Origin: Flavobacterium luminosum
Lineage (GTDB): Bacteria; Bacteroidota; Bacteroidia; Flavobacteriales; Flavobacteriaceae
Direction of reading: 5' to 3'
Assembly: GCF_023635005.1 (NCBI RefSeq)
Contig: NZ_JAMLJM010000002.1
Span: 124,001 to 188,000, forward strand
Length of the DNA: 64,000 bases
How positions within the stretch are numbered: position 1 is the stretch's first letter; each line of letters opens with the position of its first letter. The notes below the pieces were generated by a model that made no database searches, was not told the DNA's origin, and saw nothing but the letters and a program-made list of their open reading frames with translations. Positions 44,500 to 54,869 of the stretch are shown here, one piece after another. Position numbers and translations under genes: made by a program.

Positions 44500-45831
44500 C
44501 TATAAAATTCCTCGAGCTTTAATCTCTAAATATTTATTGATGGTATCTAGCGTTAAATTTTCGGGTTGAGTTAGTACCGTATAGATTCCGTATTTTTTTA
44601 ATTCATTTACAATCAAACGTTTTTCGAAAATGAATTTCTCAGCAATAACTTTATCATAGATTTCCTGTAGAGTTTCAGTTTTTTTATCGACAAACTGATT
44701 TAATTCTGTATTATGAAAGAATACAACTACCAATAAATGGTTTTTTGCAATCCCTTTTAAATAAGGAAGTTGACGGTTTAAGTTGTCTAAAGTTTCAAAA
44801 TTAGTATACAAAATAATCAGACTGCGATGGGTGATATTTTTTTTGATATCTACATACAATCGACTGTAATCACTTTCAAAGAAATCGGTTTTAATGTTGT
44901 ATAACGATTCTAAAATTTGCTGCATTTGTCCAGAGCGTCTTTCGGCGATGACTCTGTTTTCTACTTTTTTAGAAAAACTCAGTAGACCGGCTTTGTCTTG
45001 TTTTTTAAGTATGATGTTTGATAATACCAATGCCGAATTGATAGCATAATCCAATAAACTTAAACCATTAAAAGGCATTTTCATGACACGTCCTTTGTCT
45101 ATGATCATGTAAACCGATTGTGATTTTTCATCCTGATATTGGTTAACCATTAATGAATTTCTCTTGGCGGTGGCTTTCCAATTTAGTGTTCTGATATCAT
45201 CACCTTGAACATATTCTTTAATTTGCTCAAACTCCATGGTGTGGCCAATTCGTCGAATTTTTTTTAATCCTTGTTGGTGTAATGTATTGGAAAAAGCCAT
45301 CAAATCATATTTTCGCAATTGAACATAGGAAGGATAAGTAGGCACTTTTTTCCCGTTATCGAAAATAAATCGTTTCGAAATCAGTCGGAGTGGGGAAGAC
45401 ACATAAATATTCAAATTTCCAAAATGGTATTCACCACGTTCTGTGGGACGTAAATCGTAGTTTAGACTAACTTCCGAAGAAGCTTTTATTTTTCGATGAA
45501 TTTCAAAATTTCTAATTTGAAATTGGAATGGAATCTCATCGATGATTTTGACCCAAATGGGAAATGTAAAATAATTTTTAATCTCGATTCTAATCGTATT
45601 TTCGTCCCCGTTTGATAACTTTTCAGGAAGCACCCTAGTAGCTTCGATACCTGTTTTGGCAAAGAAAATGATCAGGATATCTAGAAACAGAAAGGCTATT
45701 AAAATTAAAACCAGATTCCAAACCATGTCATAGAGTAGCGGAAAAATAAATGCCAAACAAAACAAGGCTACGATACCAATGAGGCAGTAGAAGAAAAAAT
45801 TATTGATATAGAGTTGTTTGAAGAATTTCAA
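44500..45831 (-). CDS. DUF58 domain-containing protein
   Basis: A 443-residue membrane-anchored protein. Two hydrophobic helices (about residues 11-50) are followed by a soluble part with the DUF58 motif (EFEQIKEYVQGDDIRTLNWKATAKRN, key DDIRTLNWKATA) and a von Willebrand A-like fold. It works with MoxR ATPases in an envelope-associated chaperone or maturation complex of unknown target. The start is a TTG 44 bp after the MoxR gene; no near ATG is in frame. Confidence 0.9.
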   Translation of the reverse strand: MKFFKQLYINNFFFYCLIGIVALFCLAFIFPLLYDMVWNLVLILIAFLFLDILIIFFAKTGIEATRVLPEKLSNGDENTIRIEIKNYFTFPIWVKIIDEIPFQFQIRNFEIHRKIKASSEVSLNYDLRPTERGEYHFGNLNIYVSSPLRLISKRFIFDNGKKVPTYPSYVQLRKYDLMAFSNTLHQQGLKKIRRIGHTMEFEQIKEYVQGDDIRTLNWKATAKRNSLMVNQYQDEKSQSVYMIIDKGRVMKMPFNGLSLLDYAINSALVLSNIILKKQDKAGLLSFSKKVENRVIAERRSGQMQQILESLYNIKTDFFESDYSRLYVDIKKNITHRSLIILYTNFETLDNLNRQLPYLKGIAKNHLLVVVFFHNTELNQFVDKKTETLQEIYDKVIAEKFIFEKRLIVNELKKYGIYTVLTQPENLTLDTINKYLEIKARGIL

Positions 45832-45874
45832 GTTTTAGGTATTTAAGTTTTTATCGGTTTTAATACGTCTTAAA

Positions 45875-46867
45875 TTATCTCGGAATTTCAACAGAATCTA
45901 TAATTTGCTTAATTACTTGCGTACTCGTAATACCTTCCATTTCTCGTTCCGGAGTTACAATGATACGGTGTTGAAGTACCGGTATAGTAGCTTCTTTGAT
46001 ATCTTCCGGTGTAACGAAATCACGTCCTTTTATGGCTGCAAAACCTTTGGCTGCATTTAAAATGGCTATAGAAGCTCGCGGAGAGGCTCCAAGATAAATG
46101 AAACCATTTTCGCGGGTGTTGGTTACAATTTTTGCAATGTATTCTATCAGATGAGGTTCTACAATAACTTGTTTTACCAATGTTTGGAATTGCAGAATAT
46201 CGTTTGCTGTTAAAATCGATTGGATGTTTTCTAGTTTATTGTTATTCTGTAAAGAATGTTCTTTTTGAATAATTGCAATTTCTTCTTCTAATTTCGGGTA
46301 ATCGATTACGATTTTGAATAAAAATCGGTCTAATTGAGCTTCCGGCAAACGATAAGTTCCTTCTTGTTCTACAGGGTTTTGTGTTGCAATTACTAGAAAT
46401 GGAGCACTTAAGGCAAATTGATTTCCATCGATAGTAATTTGGCGTTCTTCCATTACTTCAAACAAGGCAGCTTGCGTTTTGGCAGGAGCGCGGTTAATTT
46501 CATCGATTAAAATTAGATTAGAAAAAATAGGACCTTTTTTGAATTCGAATTCCGATTTTTTCAAATCAAATACCGAAGTACCTAAAATATCCGAAGGCAT
46601 TAAATCGGGAGTGAATTGAATACGACTGAAATCGATATTCAAGGTTTTAGCAATTAATTTGGCTGTAATAGTTTTAGCTACTCCTGGTACACCTTCAAGT
46701 AAAACGTGACCATTAGACAATATTGCGACTAAGAGTTGATCAATCATTTTTTCTTGACCTACAATAACACTTGAGATTTCTTTTTTAATGTTGTTTATGT
46801 TTTCCAGAAGTGGATTTAAATTGATGCGAGATTCAAAATTTACTTCTTGAGCGGTGTTTTCTTCCAT
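45875..46867 (-). CDS. MoxR-family AAA+ ATPase
   Basis: A 330-residue AAA ATPase. It has Walker A GVPGVAKT, Walker B LILIDEINRAP, sensor 1 IATQNPVEQEGTY and an arginine-finger segment PEAQLDRFLFK. MoxR proteins act as chaperones for assembly of VWA-domain partners, here presumably the adjacent DUF58 protein. The gene lies 4 bp past the DUF4350 gene. Confidence 0.95.
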   Translation of the reverse strand: MEENTAQEVNFESRINLNPLLENINNIKKEISSVIVGQEKMIDQLLVAILSNGHVLLEGVPGVAKTITAKLIAKTLNIDFSRIQFTPDLMPSDILGTSVFDLKKSEFEFKKGPIFSNLILIDEINRAPAKTQAALFEVMEERQITIDGNQFALSAPFLVIATQNPVEQEGTYRLPEAQLDRFLFKIVIDYPKLEEEIAIIQKEHSLQNNNKLENIQSILTANDILQFQTLVKQVIVEPHLIEYIAKIVTNTRENGFIYLGASPRASIAILNAAKGFAAIKGRDFVTPEDIKEATIPVLQHRIIVTPEREMEGITSTQVIKQIIDSVEIPR

Positions 46868-46871
46868 AATT

Positions 46872-48077
46872 TTAGTCTTTATGTAAAACGTTTTCTATTG
46901 CGTTTGATATTTGAATTAAATCGGTTTCAATATTCGTGTGCGGACTTTTTCGGTAAGCATTAATCAAGAATACGGCTTTTTCAATAACTTGAATGTCTTT
47001 TCCTGATTTTTGGTGTAATCTTTTAATGAAATGATCGTCCAGTTTTGTGGTGTCTATTAAATATTCATTTCTGATTTTTTCTAAGAAATAAATGATTTTT
47101 TTCTGAATAATATTGTCGAAATCACTTTCTTGATGGTATAAGTTTCCAATAGTTTTGACAAAATCGATTGTAGTATTAGGCAATGGTTTAATAATTGGAA
47201 CAATTCTCTGTTTGCGTTTGGCGTTAAAAATCATGAAAAGCAACATTCCCAATAGAAAAATATACCAAGCCCATTTCAAAGCCGGTTGACTTAAAATAAA
47301 ACGTAACGGAGATTCCGAAGCTTCACTGTCCTCTTGTTGGCCCGTGTACCAATAGACAGGTTCTTTGGGTAGATAAGACAACACTTTTTCGGCATACTCA
47401 TAATGATTGTCTTTTAAGAGATGAAAATTAGTGAAAGCCGCTGGTTGATTGTGCAGATAAATTTCACCGTTGTAATATTTTACTTTTACAAAATTGGCTT
47501 GAGCTGTATCTTGGCGAATATGACCTAAAATGGTGGTGCTTTCAGGATCTATTTTGTTAAAATAACCATTTGTGACTCCTTCTACGATTTTGTATTCTTT
47601 AGTGCCTAATTCAGGATTAACCACAGAGTTGTAAATGGTTCCTTTTTGATTGTATTCGGAAATTTGATTAATATTTAAACTATCCAAAAGGTTTCTCGGG
47701 AAATCTTTAGCACTAATAAAGGCTTTGTTTCCGTGGGATACATAATATAATAGTTCATTAACGGACTCTACATCTAAATTTGAAAACTCATCGATATATA
47801 AAAAAGTGCCATTTTTGGTATACCCCGGGTTTATAGAATCATAGGTATACGTAGTATTGAAGAATTCATAGGGAGTTTGATGTATTTTTTCGATTTTCGT
47901 GTCTTTCAGGAAAGTATCAATTTCTTGATCTAAGACATACAAGCCAAAAGGTATCTTATCCCCAGTTTTATACGAAGGAGTCCAATCAATTGGTTTTGGT
48001 TGAGTAGAGCCTATGAAGCTAATCCCAGCAATCAGCAATACTAGCAAAATTATGTAGATGATAATATTCCTGTTCAT
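46872..48077 (-). CDS. DUF4350 domain-containing membrane protein
   Basis: A 401-residue protein with an N-terminal helix (IIIYIILLVLLIAGISFIG), a large extracytoplasmic region with WTPSYKTGDKIPFGLYVLDQ as in DUF4350 proteins, and a second helix at about residues 270-287 before a cytoplasmic tail. It belongs to the MoxR/DUF58 gene cluster and overlaps the DUF4129 gene by ATGA. Function is unknown. Confidence 0.85.
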   Translation of the reverse strand: MNRNIIIYIILLVLLIAGISFIGSTQPKPIDWTPSYKTGDKIPFGLYVLDQEIDTFLKDTKIEKIHQTPYEFFNTTYTYDSINPGYTKNGTFLYIDEFSNLDVESVNELLYYVSHGNKAFISAKDFPRNLLDSLNINQISEYNQKGTIYNSVVNPELGTKEYKIVEGVTNGYFNKIDPESTTILGHIRQDTAQANFVKVKYYNGEIYLHNQPAAFTNFHLLKDNHYEYAEKVLSYLPKEPVYWYTGQQEDSEASESPLRFILSQPALKWAWYIFLLGMLLFMIFNAKRKQRIVPIIKPLPNTTIDFVKTIGNLYHQESDFDNIIQKKIIYFLEKIRNEYLIDTTKLDDHFIKRLHQKSGKDIQVIEKAVFLINAYRKSPHTNIETDLIQISNAIENVLHKD

Positions 48078-48805
48078 TTTACTAAAGATTGAAATGTAGT
48101 TTCGAATGCTTTTTTAGTTTTATCGAAAGCATCATCGGTTAGTTCAAATTCTCCATACCAAATATAGTTGTACAAATAGGAAAGATAGCTGAAATCTTCT
48201 TTTAGTTTTTCATTTCGTATTTCGTAGCTGTAATCCGAATTCGTTTTTTCAATATCCCATTCGATGATGTTTTTGTCTGTCATTTTCTTCAATAACCACA
48301 AATAATAATAACGAATGGCTAATCGTTTGTTTCCTTGTGATAGCGCTTCTTGAATTAATTGTTGGAAATTAACGATGTGAATATTTTGTTCTACATCGTT
48401 ATAATCGATGATTTTTTTGTCATTACTTCGTCCAAAAATCCATTTCCCTTCTCGATTCATTATGGCTTTCACGATCAAATAAATCACAAACAGGATAATG
48501 AGTCCGGCAATAATTTTCAGAATTGTTTCTACTGTTTTTCCTGAAATGGATTTGCTGGTCGAGCCAAATAAATCGTTCAGAAATTCTGCAATTGCCTCTT
48601 TAAATTTGTCCGAAGCAGTTTTTTCGGGAGCTTTGTATTCGTAAATGAAACTTTTGTCTTTGTATTTGGCTTTAAAGTCAGCTTCAAAATGTCGTGGCTC
48701 TATATCCGAATCCTTATCCACAGCGGCTATAGCTACGTTCAAAGTGTTTTCTTTGGCATAACTTAACGAAAGGGTGAATAAAAAGAAAAGTAGAAATTTA
48801 TACAC
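48074..48805 (-). CDS. DUF4129 domain-containing membrane protein
   Basis: A 243-residue protein with signal-like start (YKFLLFFLFTLSLSYA) from a GTG codon, a transmembrane helix at about 92-112, and a cytoplasmic DUF4129-like region (LIQEALSQGNKRLAIRYYYLWLLKKM, key AIRYYYLWLL). It is part of the MoxR cluster. Function is unknown. Confidence 0.85.
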   Translation of the reverse strand: MYKFLLFFLFTLSLSYAKENTLNVAIAAVDKDSDIEPRHFEADFKAKYKDKSFIYEYKAPEKTASDKFKEAIAEFLNDLFGSTSKSISGKTVETILKIIAGLIILFVIYLIVKAIMNREGKWIFGRSNDKKIIDYNDVEQNIHIVNFQQLIQEALSQGNKRLAIRYYYLWLLKKMTDKNIIEWDIEKTNSDYSYEIRNEKLKEDFSYLSYLYNYIWYGEFELTDDAFDKTKKAFETTFQSLVK

Positions 48806-48817
48806 TTTTAGATTTGT

Positions 48818-49804
48818 TTATGGATTAAAAGGTTGGATAGGGTTTACAGTAGTCTTTTTTTGTACTTTGAAAGGATAAATTAAGTAGTAGTACGAAATAG
48901 CAGCTAAAGTAGATAAGATGATAAAACTACTCAACCAAATAGGCATATCGATAGAGTAGCGAGTGATGAAACCTTCCAAGAAACCTGCGGAAATCGTAAA
49001 CGGGAAAGTACTTAAGAAAATCTTGAAACTATCTTTGAAACCTATTTTAAAAGAATTCATTCTAGAAAAAGTTTTCGGAAATAAGATAGAAGCTCCTAAA
49101 ATAAAACCGGCTGCGGTTTCTATGACAATGGCAAAAACTTCCATAGAACCATGAATCCAAATCCCTCGGACACTTTCCCAAAACACCCCTTGCTCGTAAA
49201 AAAAGTATTGAAAGGAACCGAGCATAATACAATTTTGCAGGAAAATATAAAAAGTACCAATACCACCAAAAATGCCATAAATGTAACACATCATGCCTAC
49301 TTTCAAATTGTTAAAAGTAATCCCTACAAAACTTCCCCAATTACTTCCCGATTTGTAAATAGCTACCGGATTCCCTTGTTTGATGTTCTCTAAGGTTTGG
49401 TTTACATATTGATCTCCTAAAATCAATCGAACAAAATCACTGTCGTATTTGGCCGAAACCACTCCCATGCCTACAGTTGCGAAAAACAAAATAAATGCAT
49501 AGACTAGATATCTTCGGTACTGAAAAACCAATAAAGGGACTTCTGTTTTAAAAAAGTGAAGTATTCTGTTGCTCTCTGTTCTTTTGGTTCTATAAATTTT
49601 TTGAAATATTTGTGAAGCCAAATAATTTAGGTACACAACCGTCTTACTTTTAGGGTAATAAGTTTGTGCGTAAGATAAATCATTCACTATTTGAATGTAC
49701 AAATTAGCGATTTCATCAGGATTTTTTATAGATTTACCCAAAATTGCTTGTTCAAGTTCAAGCCATTTTCCTTTATTTTGTTTTATAAAAGCAACTTCTC
49801 TCAT
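48818..49804 (-). CDS. SpoIIM-like (stage II sporulation protein M family) membrane protein
   Basis: A 328-residue protein with a soluble N-terminal part of about 100 residues and five or so membrane helices with IWIHGSMEVFAIVIETAAGFILG, the SpoIIM family core (key GSMEVFAI). Bacteroidetes do not sporulate; here SpoIIM proteins accompany RDD and MoxR/DUF58 genes. The start is 20 bp from the divergent RDD gene. Function is unknown. Confidence 0.9.
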   Translation of the reverse strand: MREVAFIKQNKGKWLELEQAILGKSIKNPDEIANLYIQIVNDLSYAQTYYPKSKTVVYLNYLASQIFQKIYRTKRTESNRILHFFKTEVPLLVFQYRRYLVYAFILFFATVGMGVVSAKYDSDFVRLILGDQYVNQTLENIKQGNPVAIYKSGSNWGSFVGITFNNLKVGMMCYIYGIFGGIGTFYIFLQNCIMLGSFQYFFYEQGVFWESVRGIWIHGSMEVFAIVIETAAGFILGASILFPKTFSRMNSFKIGFKDSFKIFLSTFPFTISAGFLEGFITRYSIDMPIWLSSFIILSTLAAISYYYLIYPFKVQKKTTVNPIQPFNP

Positions 49805-49824
49805 GGATTGCTAAAATATAAATT

Positions 49825-50568
49825 ATGTCAGAATTAACAATAAATACGACACAAAATGTCAATATAAATTTCAGAGCTGCTTCTCTTGGTGACAGAATGT
49901 TGGCTGGATTTATCGATCTTTTGGTAAAGGTTGCTTATGTACTAATTGTTTTGTATGTTTTTTTCGATCTTTTAGGTCTTTCCAACTACATGGATAAAAC
50001 CGATACTTGGTCTGGAATGGCGATAGTAATTATGCTTTTTTTTCCGGTTTTTGTATATTCTCTAGTTCTAGAAGCCATTTTCGAAGGACAAACTATTGGG
50101 AAAAAATTATTGAAAATCAAAGTGGTAAAATTAGATGGTTATCAGGCTGGTTTCGGAGATTATCTAATAAGATGGATTTTCAGAATTATTGAAGGAAATG
50201 GCTTTTTAGCTTTAGTTGGTATTATTGCTATGGCAACTAGTAAAAAAGTACAACGATTGGGAGATATGGCTGCTGGAACAGCAGTAATTGCTTTAAAAAA
50301 TTCGATTACCATTAACAATACCATTCTGGAAGAAATCGGGAACGAATATGTGCCAACGTATCCTTTGGTTATTAAACTTTCGGATAATGATATGCGAATT
50401 ATCAAGGAAACTTTTAATAATGCTTTGGCGCAGGATGATTTTGAGTTGATTAACAAGTTGAAGGAAAAGATCGAAACAGTTACCGGAATCCGAAAACAAT
50501 CTGAAAGTAACCGAGAATTCATAAGAACAATATTGAAGGATTATAATTATTACACTCAAAACATGTAA
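49825..50568 (+). CDS. RDD family membrane protein
   Basis: A 247-residue protein. The RDD domain (residues about 15-145) has FRAASLGDRMLAGFIDLLVKV and GQTIGKKLLKIKVVKLDG with three helices, and the conserved R-L-G-D-M-A-A-G-T end. A soluble helical tail of about 100 residues follows. It is divergent from the SpoIIM gene and completes the MoxR/DUF58/SpoIIM/RDD neighbourhood. It may help transport or membrane assembly; unproven. Confidence 0.9.
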   Translation: MSELTINTTQNVNINFRAASLGDRMLAGFIDLLVKVAYVLIVLYVFFDLLGLSNYMDKTDTWSGMAIVIMLFFPVFVYSLVLEAIFEGQTIGKKLLKIKVVKLDGYQAGFGDYLIRWIFRIIEGNGFLALVGIIAMATSKKVQRLGDMAAGTAVIALKNSITINNTILEEIGNEYVPTYPLVIKLSDNDMRIIKETFNNALAQDDFELINKLKEKIETVTGIRKQSESNREFIRTILKDYNYYTQNM

Positions 50569-50572
50569 GTTA

Positions 50573-51523
50573 TTGAAAACGTATACAGTTCGAAAATACC
50601 AACCCGATGATTATACTATTTGGAATACATTGGTTACGCAGTCTAAAAACGGTACTTTTTTATTCCATCGAGATTTTATGGAATATCATCAGGACAGATT
50701 TGAAGACTTTTCGTTGTTAGTTTTCGACTCGCAGTCAAAGTTAACCGCTATTGTTCCCGCAAATATTGTAGAAAACGAGGTTTTTTCCCATCAAGGATTA
50801 ACCTACGGAGGGATAGTGCTCAAGAGAAATATCGGGGGACATGCTTTGAAAGCTATTTTGGATGCGATCTCACAATTCTTAAAAAATAATTCTATTAGAA
50901 CCTTTGTAGTTAAATCCCTTCCTCCTTTTTATAGTTCTATTGGAAATGTTGGGTTGGATTATTTTTTGTTTCAAAGTGGTGCTGAAATTTACAGAAGAGA
51001 CATGAATTTGATGATTGATTATTCAAGACCTTATCAAATTCATCCATCAAAAGTAAAGCAATTGAAGAAATTTGACGGTTTAGACTTAGTAATTCGAGAA
51101 GAAACTTCTTTCAAAACGTTTTGGGAAGCAGTTTTAATTCCACGACTTGAACAAAGACACAAAGCGAAACCGGTTCATACCCTTGCAGAAATAGAAAAGT
51201 TAAAAGCGTTTTTTCCTAAAAAAATAAGACAGTTCTCCATTTATGAAGGGCGAAATATCCTGGCAGGAATTACTATTTTTGAGTTTGATGAAGGGGTAAA
51301 ATCGCAGTATGGAGCCACAACGGATAGGGGAGCAGATTTGCGTGCTATGGATTATCTTTTTATGCATTTGATAGAAATGTTTAAAAGCGAAGGCAAAAAA
51401 TTTTTCGATATGGGTATTGTAAATGAAAACGAAGGAAAGTTCTACAATGCTGGTTTGTTAAAACAAAAAGAAGAATTAGGTTGTTGTATTTACAATCAAG
51501 ATTATTATAAAATTAGCTTATGA
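50573..51523 (+). CDS. GNAT/FemAB-type acyltransferase of the amino-sugar module
   Basis: A 316-residue protein with two acyl-CoA-N-acyltransferase-like halves. The C-terminal half includes [33 protein letters not shown] and [12 protein letters not shown], resembling the GNAT/FemAB/BioF2-like fold. It starts at a TTG 4 bp after the RDD gene and overlaps the aminotransferase by ATGA. Given the partners (FdtB-like and FdtA-like), N-acylation of a 3-amino-3,6-dideoxyhexose is a reasonable inference; the usual FdtC of this pathway is a hexapeptide-repeat protein, which this is not. Confidence 0.72.
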   Translation: MKTYTVRKYQPDDYTIWNTLVTQSKNGTFLFHRDFMEYHQDRFEDFSLLVFDSQSKLTAIVPANIVENEVFSHQGLTYGGIVLKRNIGGHALKAILDAISQFLKNNSIRTFVVKSLPPFYSSIGNVGLDYFLFQSGAEIYRRDMNLMIDYSRPYQIHPSKVKQLKKFDGLDLVIREETSFKTFWEAVLIPRLEQRHKAKPVHTLAEIEKLKAFFPKKIRQFSIYEGRNILAGITIFEFDEGVKSQYGATTDRGADLRAMDYLFMHLIEMFKSEGKKFFDMGIVNENEGKFYNAGLLKQKEELGCCIYNQDYYKISL

Positions 51524-52599
51524 TTTCGTTTTTAGATCTACAAAAAATCAACCAACGATATGAAAATGCTTTTCAAGAAAAACTGAAAAGTGTTTTAGAA
51601 AAAGGCTGGTATGTTCTAGGTGACGAAGTGAGAAAATTTGAAGAAGATTTTGCTCATTATTCGGGTTCCAAATATGCTGTTGGTATAGGTAATGGCTTAG
51701 ATGCAATTACCCTTACTTTTCTGGGATACATAGAAATTGGAGTTTTGAGAAAAGGAGATGAAATCCTGGTTCCTGCCAATACATATATCGCTTCGATTTT
51801 AGGAATTATTCATGCAGGATTGATTCCAATATTAGTTGAGCCCAAAATAGAGACTTACACTATCGATCCTGATCTGATAGAATCCAAAATAACTTTCAAA
51901 ACCAAAGGGATTCTGGTAGTTCATCTTTATGGACAGTTGGCAGCAATGAAACGTATCAATGAGATTGCCAAATTACATAATTTAATTGTAGTCGAAGATG
52001 CGGCTCAAGGTCACGGTTTACCTTTTGAAGGAGACCATACTCGAACGTTTAGTTTTTATCCGGGAAAAAATCTTGGAGCATTAGGTGATGGGGGTGCTGT
52101 AGTTAGCAATGATAGTCAATTGGTGGAGGTGATTTCTAAACTCAGAAATTATGGCTCTGAAAAGAAATACTTTAATGAAACGATAGGATTCAACTCTCGT
52201 TTGGACGAACTACAAGCGGCTTTTTTGAATTGTAAATTGCCGGATCTGGATCAAGATAACGATAAAAGAAGAAAGATAGCAGCACGTTATATTCGAGAAA
52301 TTATTAACGATAAAATCATCTTACCGCAATGGGATTTTAGTACTTCACATGTGTTTCATCTCTTTGTTATTAGAACTCAAAATAGAGATCAGCTACAAAA
52401 ATATTTATCCGAGAATGGTATTCAAACGTTGATTCATTATCCTATCGCTCCTCATCAACAAAAAGCGTTACAAGAATGGAATCATTTGAGATTTCCTATT
52501 ACAGAACAAATTCATAATGAGGTTTTAAGTTTACCGATGAGTCCGGTTCTAAACAATGATGAAGTAACTCACATTATTAAGGTTTTAAATCACTATTGA
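51520..52599 (+). CDS. DegT/DnrJ/EryC1/StrS sugar aminotransferase (FdtB/QdtB-like)
   Basis: A 359-residue PLP enzyme. The Schiff-base Lys183 lies in [16 protein letters not shown], with Asp160 in [10 protein letters not shown] binding the pyridine nitrogen. [14 protein letters not shown] and [11 protein letters not shown] are typical. The EDAAQGHG variant with Gln163 is that of sugar 3-aminotransferases. Together with the FdtA-like isomerase at 56885 it should form dTDP-3-amino-3,6-dideoxyhexose. It overlaps both neighbours by 4 or 1 bases. Confidence 0.88.
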   Translation: MISFLDLQKINQRYENAFQEKLKSVLEKGWYVLGDEVRKFEEDFAHYSGSKYAVGIGNGLDAITLTFLGYIEIGVLRKGDEILVPANTYIASILGIIHAGLIPILVEPKIETYTIDPDLIESKITFKTKGILVVHLYGQLAAMKRINEIAKLHNLIVVEDAAQGHGLPFEGDHTRTFSFYPGKNLGALGDGGAVVSNDSQLVEVISKLRNYGSEKKYFNETIGFNSRLDELQAAFLNCKLPDLDQDNDKRRKIAARYIREIINDKIILPQWDFSTSHVFHLFVIRTQNRDQLQKYLSENGIQTLIHYPIAPHQQKALQEWNHLRFPITEQIHNEVLSLPMSPVLNNDEVTHIIKVLNHY

Positions 52600-53591
52600 T
52601 GGATAATCAATTTTTGGTAACGATTTTTATTCCTGTTTTTAATGGTGAAAAGTATTTAGAACGAACTCTTTTATCTGTTTTAAATCAGAGTTATAGCAAT
52701 TTTGAAGTTTTATTGGTAGATGATTCATCAACGGATAAAAGTCTAGCGATTGTCAACAATTTTGCCGAAAAAGATTCTCGGTTCAAAGTGTTTTCAAAAC
52801 CAAATGGAGGAATGACATCTATTTCTTGGAACTATATTTTGCCAAAAATTAAAGGAAATTTTCTGTTTTATTTATCTCAAGATGATTTACTTTCTGAAGA
52901 TTTGCTTGAGAAAGCGATCATTAGACATAAAGAAACAAATGCAGACTGCGTACTCTGTGATGCAGTATTTTATTTTGAAAATAAGGAAGGCAAAAGATTA
53001 GGAGGTGTTAATGGCGACAGAAATATTATCTTAAATGGTAGGGATGCTTTTTTAAAATCGCTGAAATGGGAGATACACGGATTTGGGTTATATAAAACTA
53101 AATTATATGAATCAGAAATTTTTCCTGAAGACGCTTTTGATAGTGATGAATATATGACTCGAAAAATTTTCTTGAAATGTCAAAAAGTTGCTTTTTGTGA
53201 TTCGGTGTTTTACTACAGACAAGACAATCCTAAAGCTATAACTAAAAGTTTTTCCGAAAAAAACTTTTACAGATTAAATACATTCAAAAGAATTTGGTTT
53301 TTAATAGTCCATCATAAATTCGATTCAAGAATAGCTTTAGAATATCTATTTGGATTAAATTACAACTTTTTAGCTTTAAAATGTTTGTCTCGAAGATTTA
53401 ACTTTAACTCTAAAGATGAAAAGATCAGAATCGATAATTTTTTAAAAGATTTTCAAAGAGAATTGATTAATATTAATACTAATTTTGATTTTAAGCAAGA
53501 AGCTAGTTTTAAGTTAAAACTCCTCTTTATGACGGTGAAAAATAATTTTGTAGGCTTCATTTTTTGTCTGTATCAACATTGTAAAAAATAA
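52599..53591 (+). CDS. Glycosyltransferase family 2
   Basis: A 330-residue GT-A enzyme: FLVTIFIPVFNGEKYLERTL, LLVDDSSTDKS and YLSQDDLLSED (the DxD-type site). C-terminal part is basic and helical, suited to membrane attachment. The ATG at 52599 overlaps the aminotransferase stop (TGATG). Donor and acceptor are unknown. Confidence 0.9.
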   Translation: MDNQFLVTIFIPVFNGEKYLERTLLSVLNQSYSNFEVLLVDDSSTDKSLAIVNNFAEKDSRFKVFSKPNGGMTSISWNYILPKIKGNFLFYLSQDDLLSEDLLEKAIIRHKETNADCVLCDAVFYFENKEGKRLGGVNGDRNIILNGRDAFLKSLKWEIHGFGLYKTKLYESEIFPEDAFDSDEYMTRKIFLKCQKVAFCDSVFYYRQDNPKAITKSFSEKNFYRLNTFKRIWFLIVHHKFDSRIALEYLFGLNYNFLALKCLSRRFNFNSKDEKIRIDNFLKDFQRELININTNFDFKQEASFKLKLLFMTVKNNFVGFIFCLYQHCKK

Positions 53592-54869
53592 TTGGAATTT
53601 TTAAAGAAAAATATCAAATCTAATTTTTTCAAACTTCTCTCTTTGAATGGTTTGAGTGTGTTTGTAAGATTTGCAACAGGTTTTTTAACCTCAAAATTTC
53701 TGGCACTAACCATTGGTACTGTTGGGTTGGGATTGTTAGGGAATTTTAGAAATTTTATGTCTTCTATTGAAACGGTAGGGACTTTAGGAATGCATACTGG
53801 GATTGTAAAATTTGTGGCAGAAGCGGGAACAGAGACACAAAAATTAAAAAAAATTGTTTCAACTGTTTTTGTTTGTCTTTGTGTAAATTCTGTTTTAATT
53901 GGTGCAATTCTTCTTCTTTTTTCAGGTTTCTTTTTTCAGGAAATACTAAATGGTCAAGTTGAATTTTCCTATTTATTTGTTTTATTGGCTCTCGTTCTTC
54001 CTTTGTATCTAGGAAACTTATTCCTTAACTCTATTTTGACAGGCTTAGGGAATGTTAAAAATACTCTTATAGTAGGAATAATAGGGAACCTAATTACTTT
54101 AGTAATAACAATAGGTTTAGTCTATCAATTTGAATTAGTGGGGGCTTTGTTGTCTTCTGTTTTAATACCATCAATTCTTTTTTTCTTTAATTATTATTTT
54201 GTTTCTAGAAAAATAGAGTTATTAAAAATAAGTTCTTTACTCGATTTTGATTTTGGTATTTTTAAGAATTTAATGCACTATTTTTTGATGGGTTGCGTGA
54301 CCGGTCTTTTAGGGTCTGTTGTACCCTTAATTATAAGAAATTGGTTAATACAAAACACAGGATTGGAAGAAGCAGGGTATCTAGAAGCAATGCTCCGCAT
54401 ATCTACATATTATTTTTTGTTTCTCCACAATTTTGTATCAATCTACTATTTTCCGAGATTGGCAAGAGCAACTTCTGTCTCTGAGGAAAGAAAAGTTATT
54501 TGGGAATATTATAAGTCAGCAATACCGCTTTTTAGTTTATTATTGATAGTGACTTTTATATTAAAAGACATAATTATCCGAATACTTTTTACGTCTGATT
54601 TTTATCCGGTGAAGGAACTTTTTGTTTGGCAGATTATTGGAGATTTCTTTAAGGCGATTTCCTGGATCTTAGGAATCATTTTTCTTGTAAAACAAAAGAC
54701 CTTGTTGTTTATTGTTGCAGAAGTTATCTCTTTTTCAATTTTATTAATCAGTAGTTTAATTTTAATCAAATTGTACGGCGTAGAAGGAGCTGTTATGGCT
54801 CATGCGCTTAACTATTTTTTGTATGCGTTGATGTTGATTGTTTATTTCTGGAAAAAAATATTTCGCTAA
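53592..54869 (+). CDS. Wzx-type O-antigen flippase (polysaccharide transporter)
   Basis: A 425-residue membrane protein with about twelve helices. The start FFKLLSLNGLSVFVRFATGFLTSK and FRNFMSSIETVGTLGMHTGIVK match the O-antigen translocase group of the MATE/MOP superfamily. It likely flips undecaprenyl-linked repeats across the inner membrane. It begins with a TTG directly after the GT stop codon. Its last 62 bp overlap the convergent GT2 gene. Confidence 0.88.
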   Translation: MEFLKKNIKSNFFKLLSLNGLSVFVRFATGFLTSKFLALTIGTVGLGLLGNFRNFMSSIETVGTLGMHTGIVKFVAEAGTETQKLKKIVSTVFVCLCVNSVLIGAILLLFSGFFFQEILNGQVEFSYLFVLLALVLPLYLGNLFLNSILTGLGNVKNTLIVGIIGNLITLVITIGLVYQFELVGALLSSVLIPSILFFFNYYFVSRKIELLKISSLLDFDFGIFKNLMHYFLMGCVTGLLGSVVPLIIRNWLIQNTGLEEAGYLEAMLRISTYYFLFLHNFVSIYYFPRLARATSVSEERKVIWEYYKSAIPLFSLLLIVTFILKDIIIRILFTSDFYPVKELFVWQIIGDFFKAISWILGIIFLVKQKTLLFIVAEVISFSILLISSLILIKLYGVEGAVMAHALNYFLYALMLIVYFWKKIFR

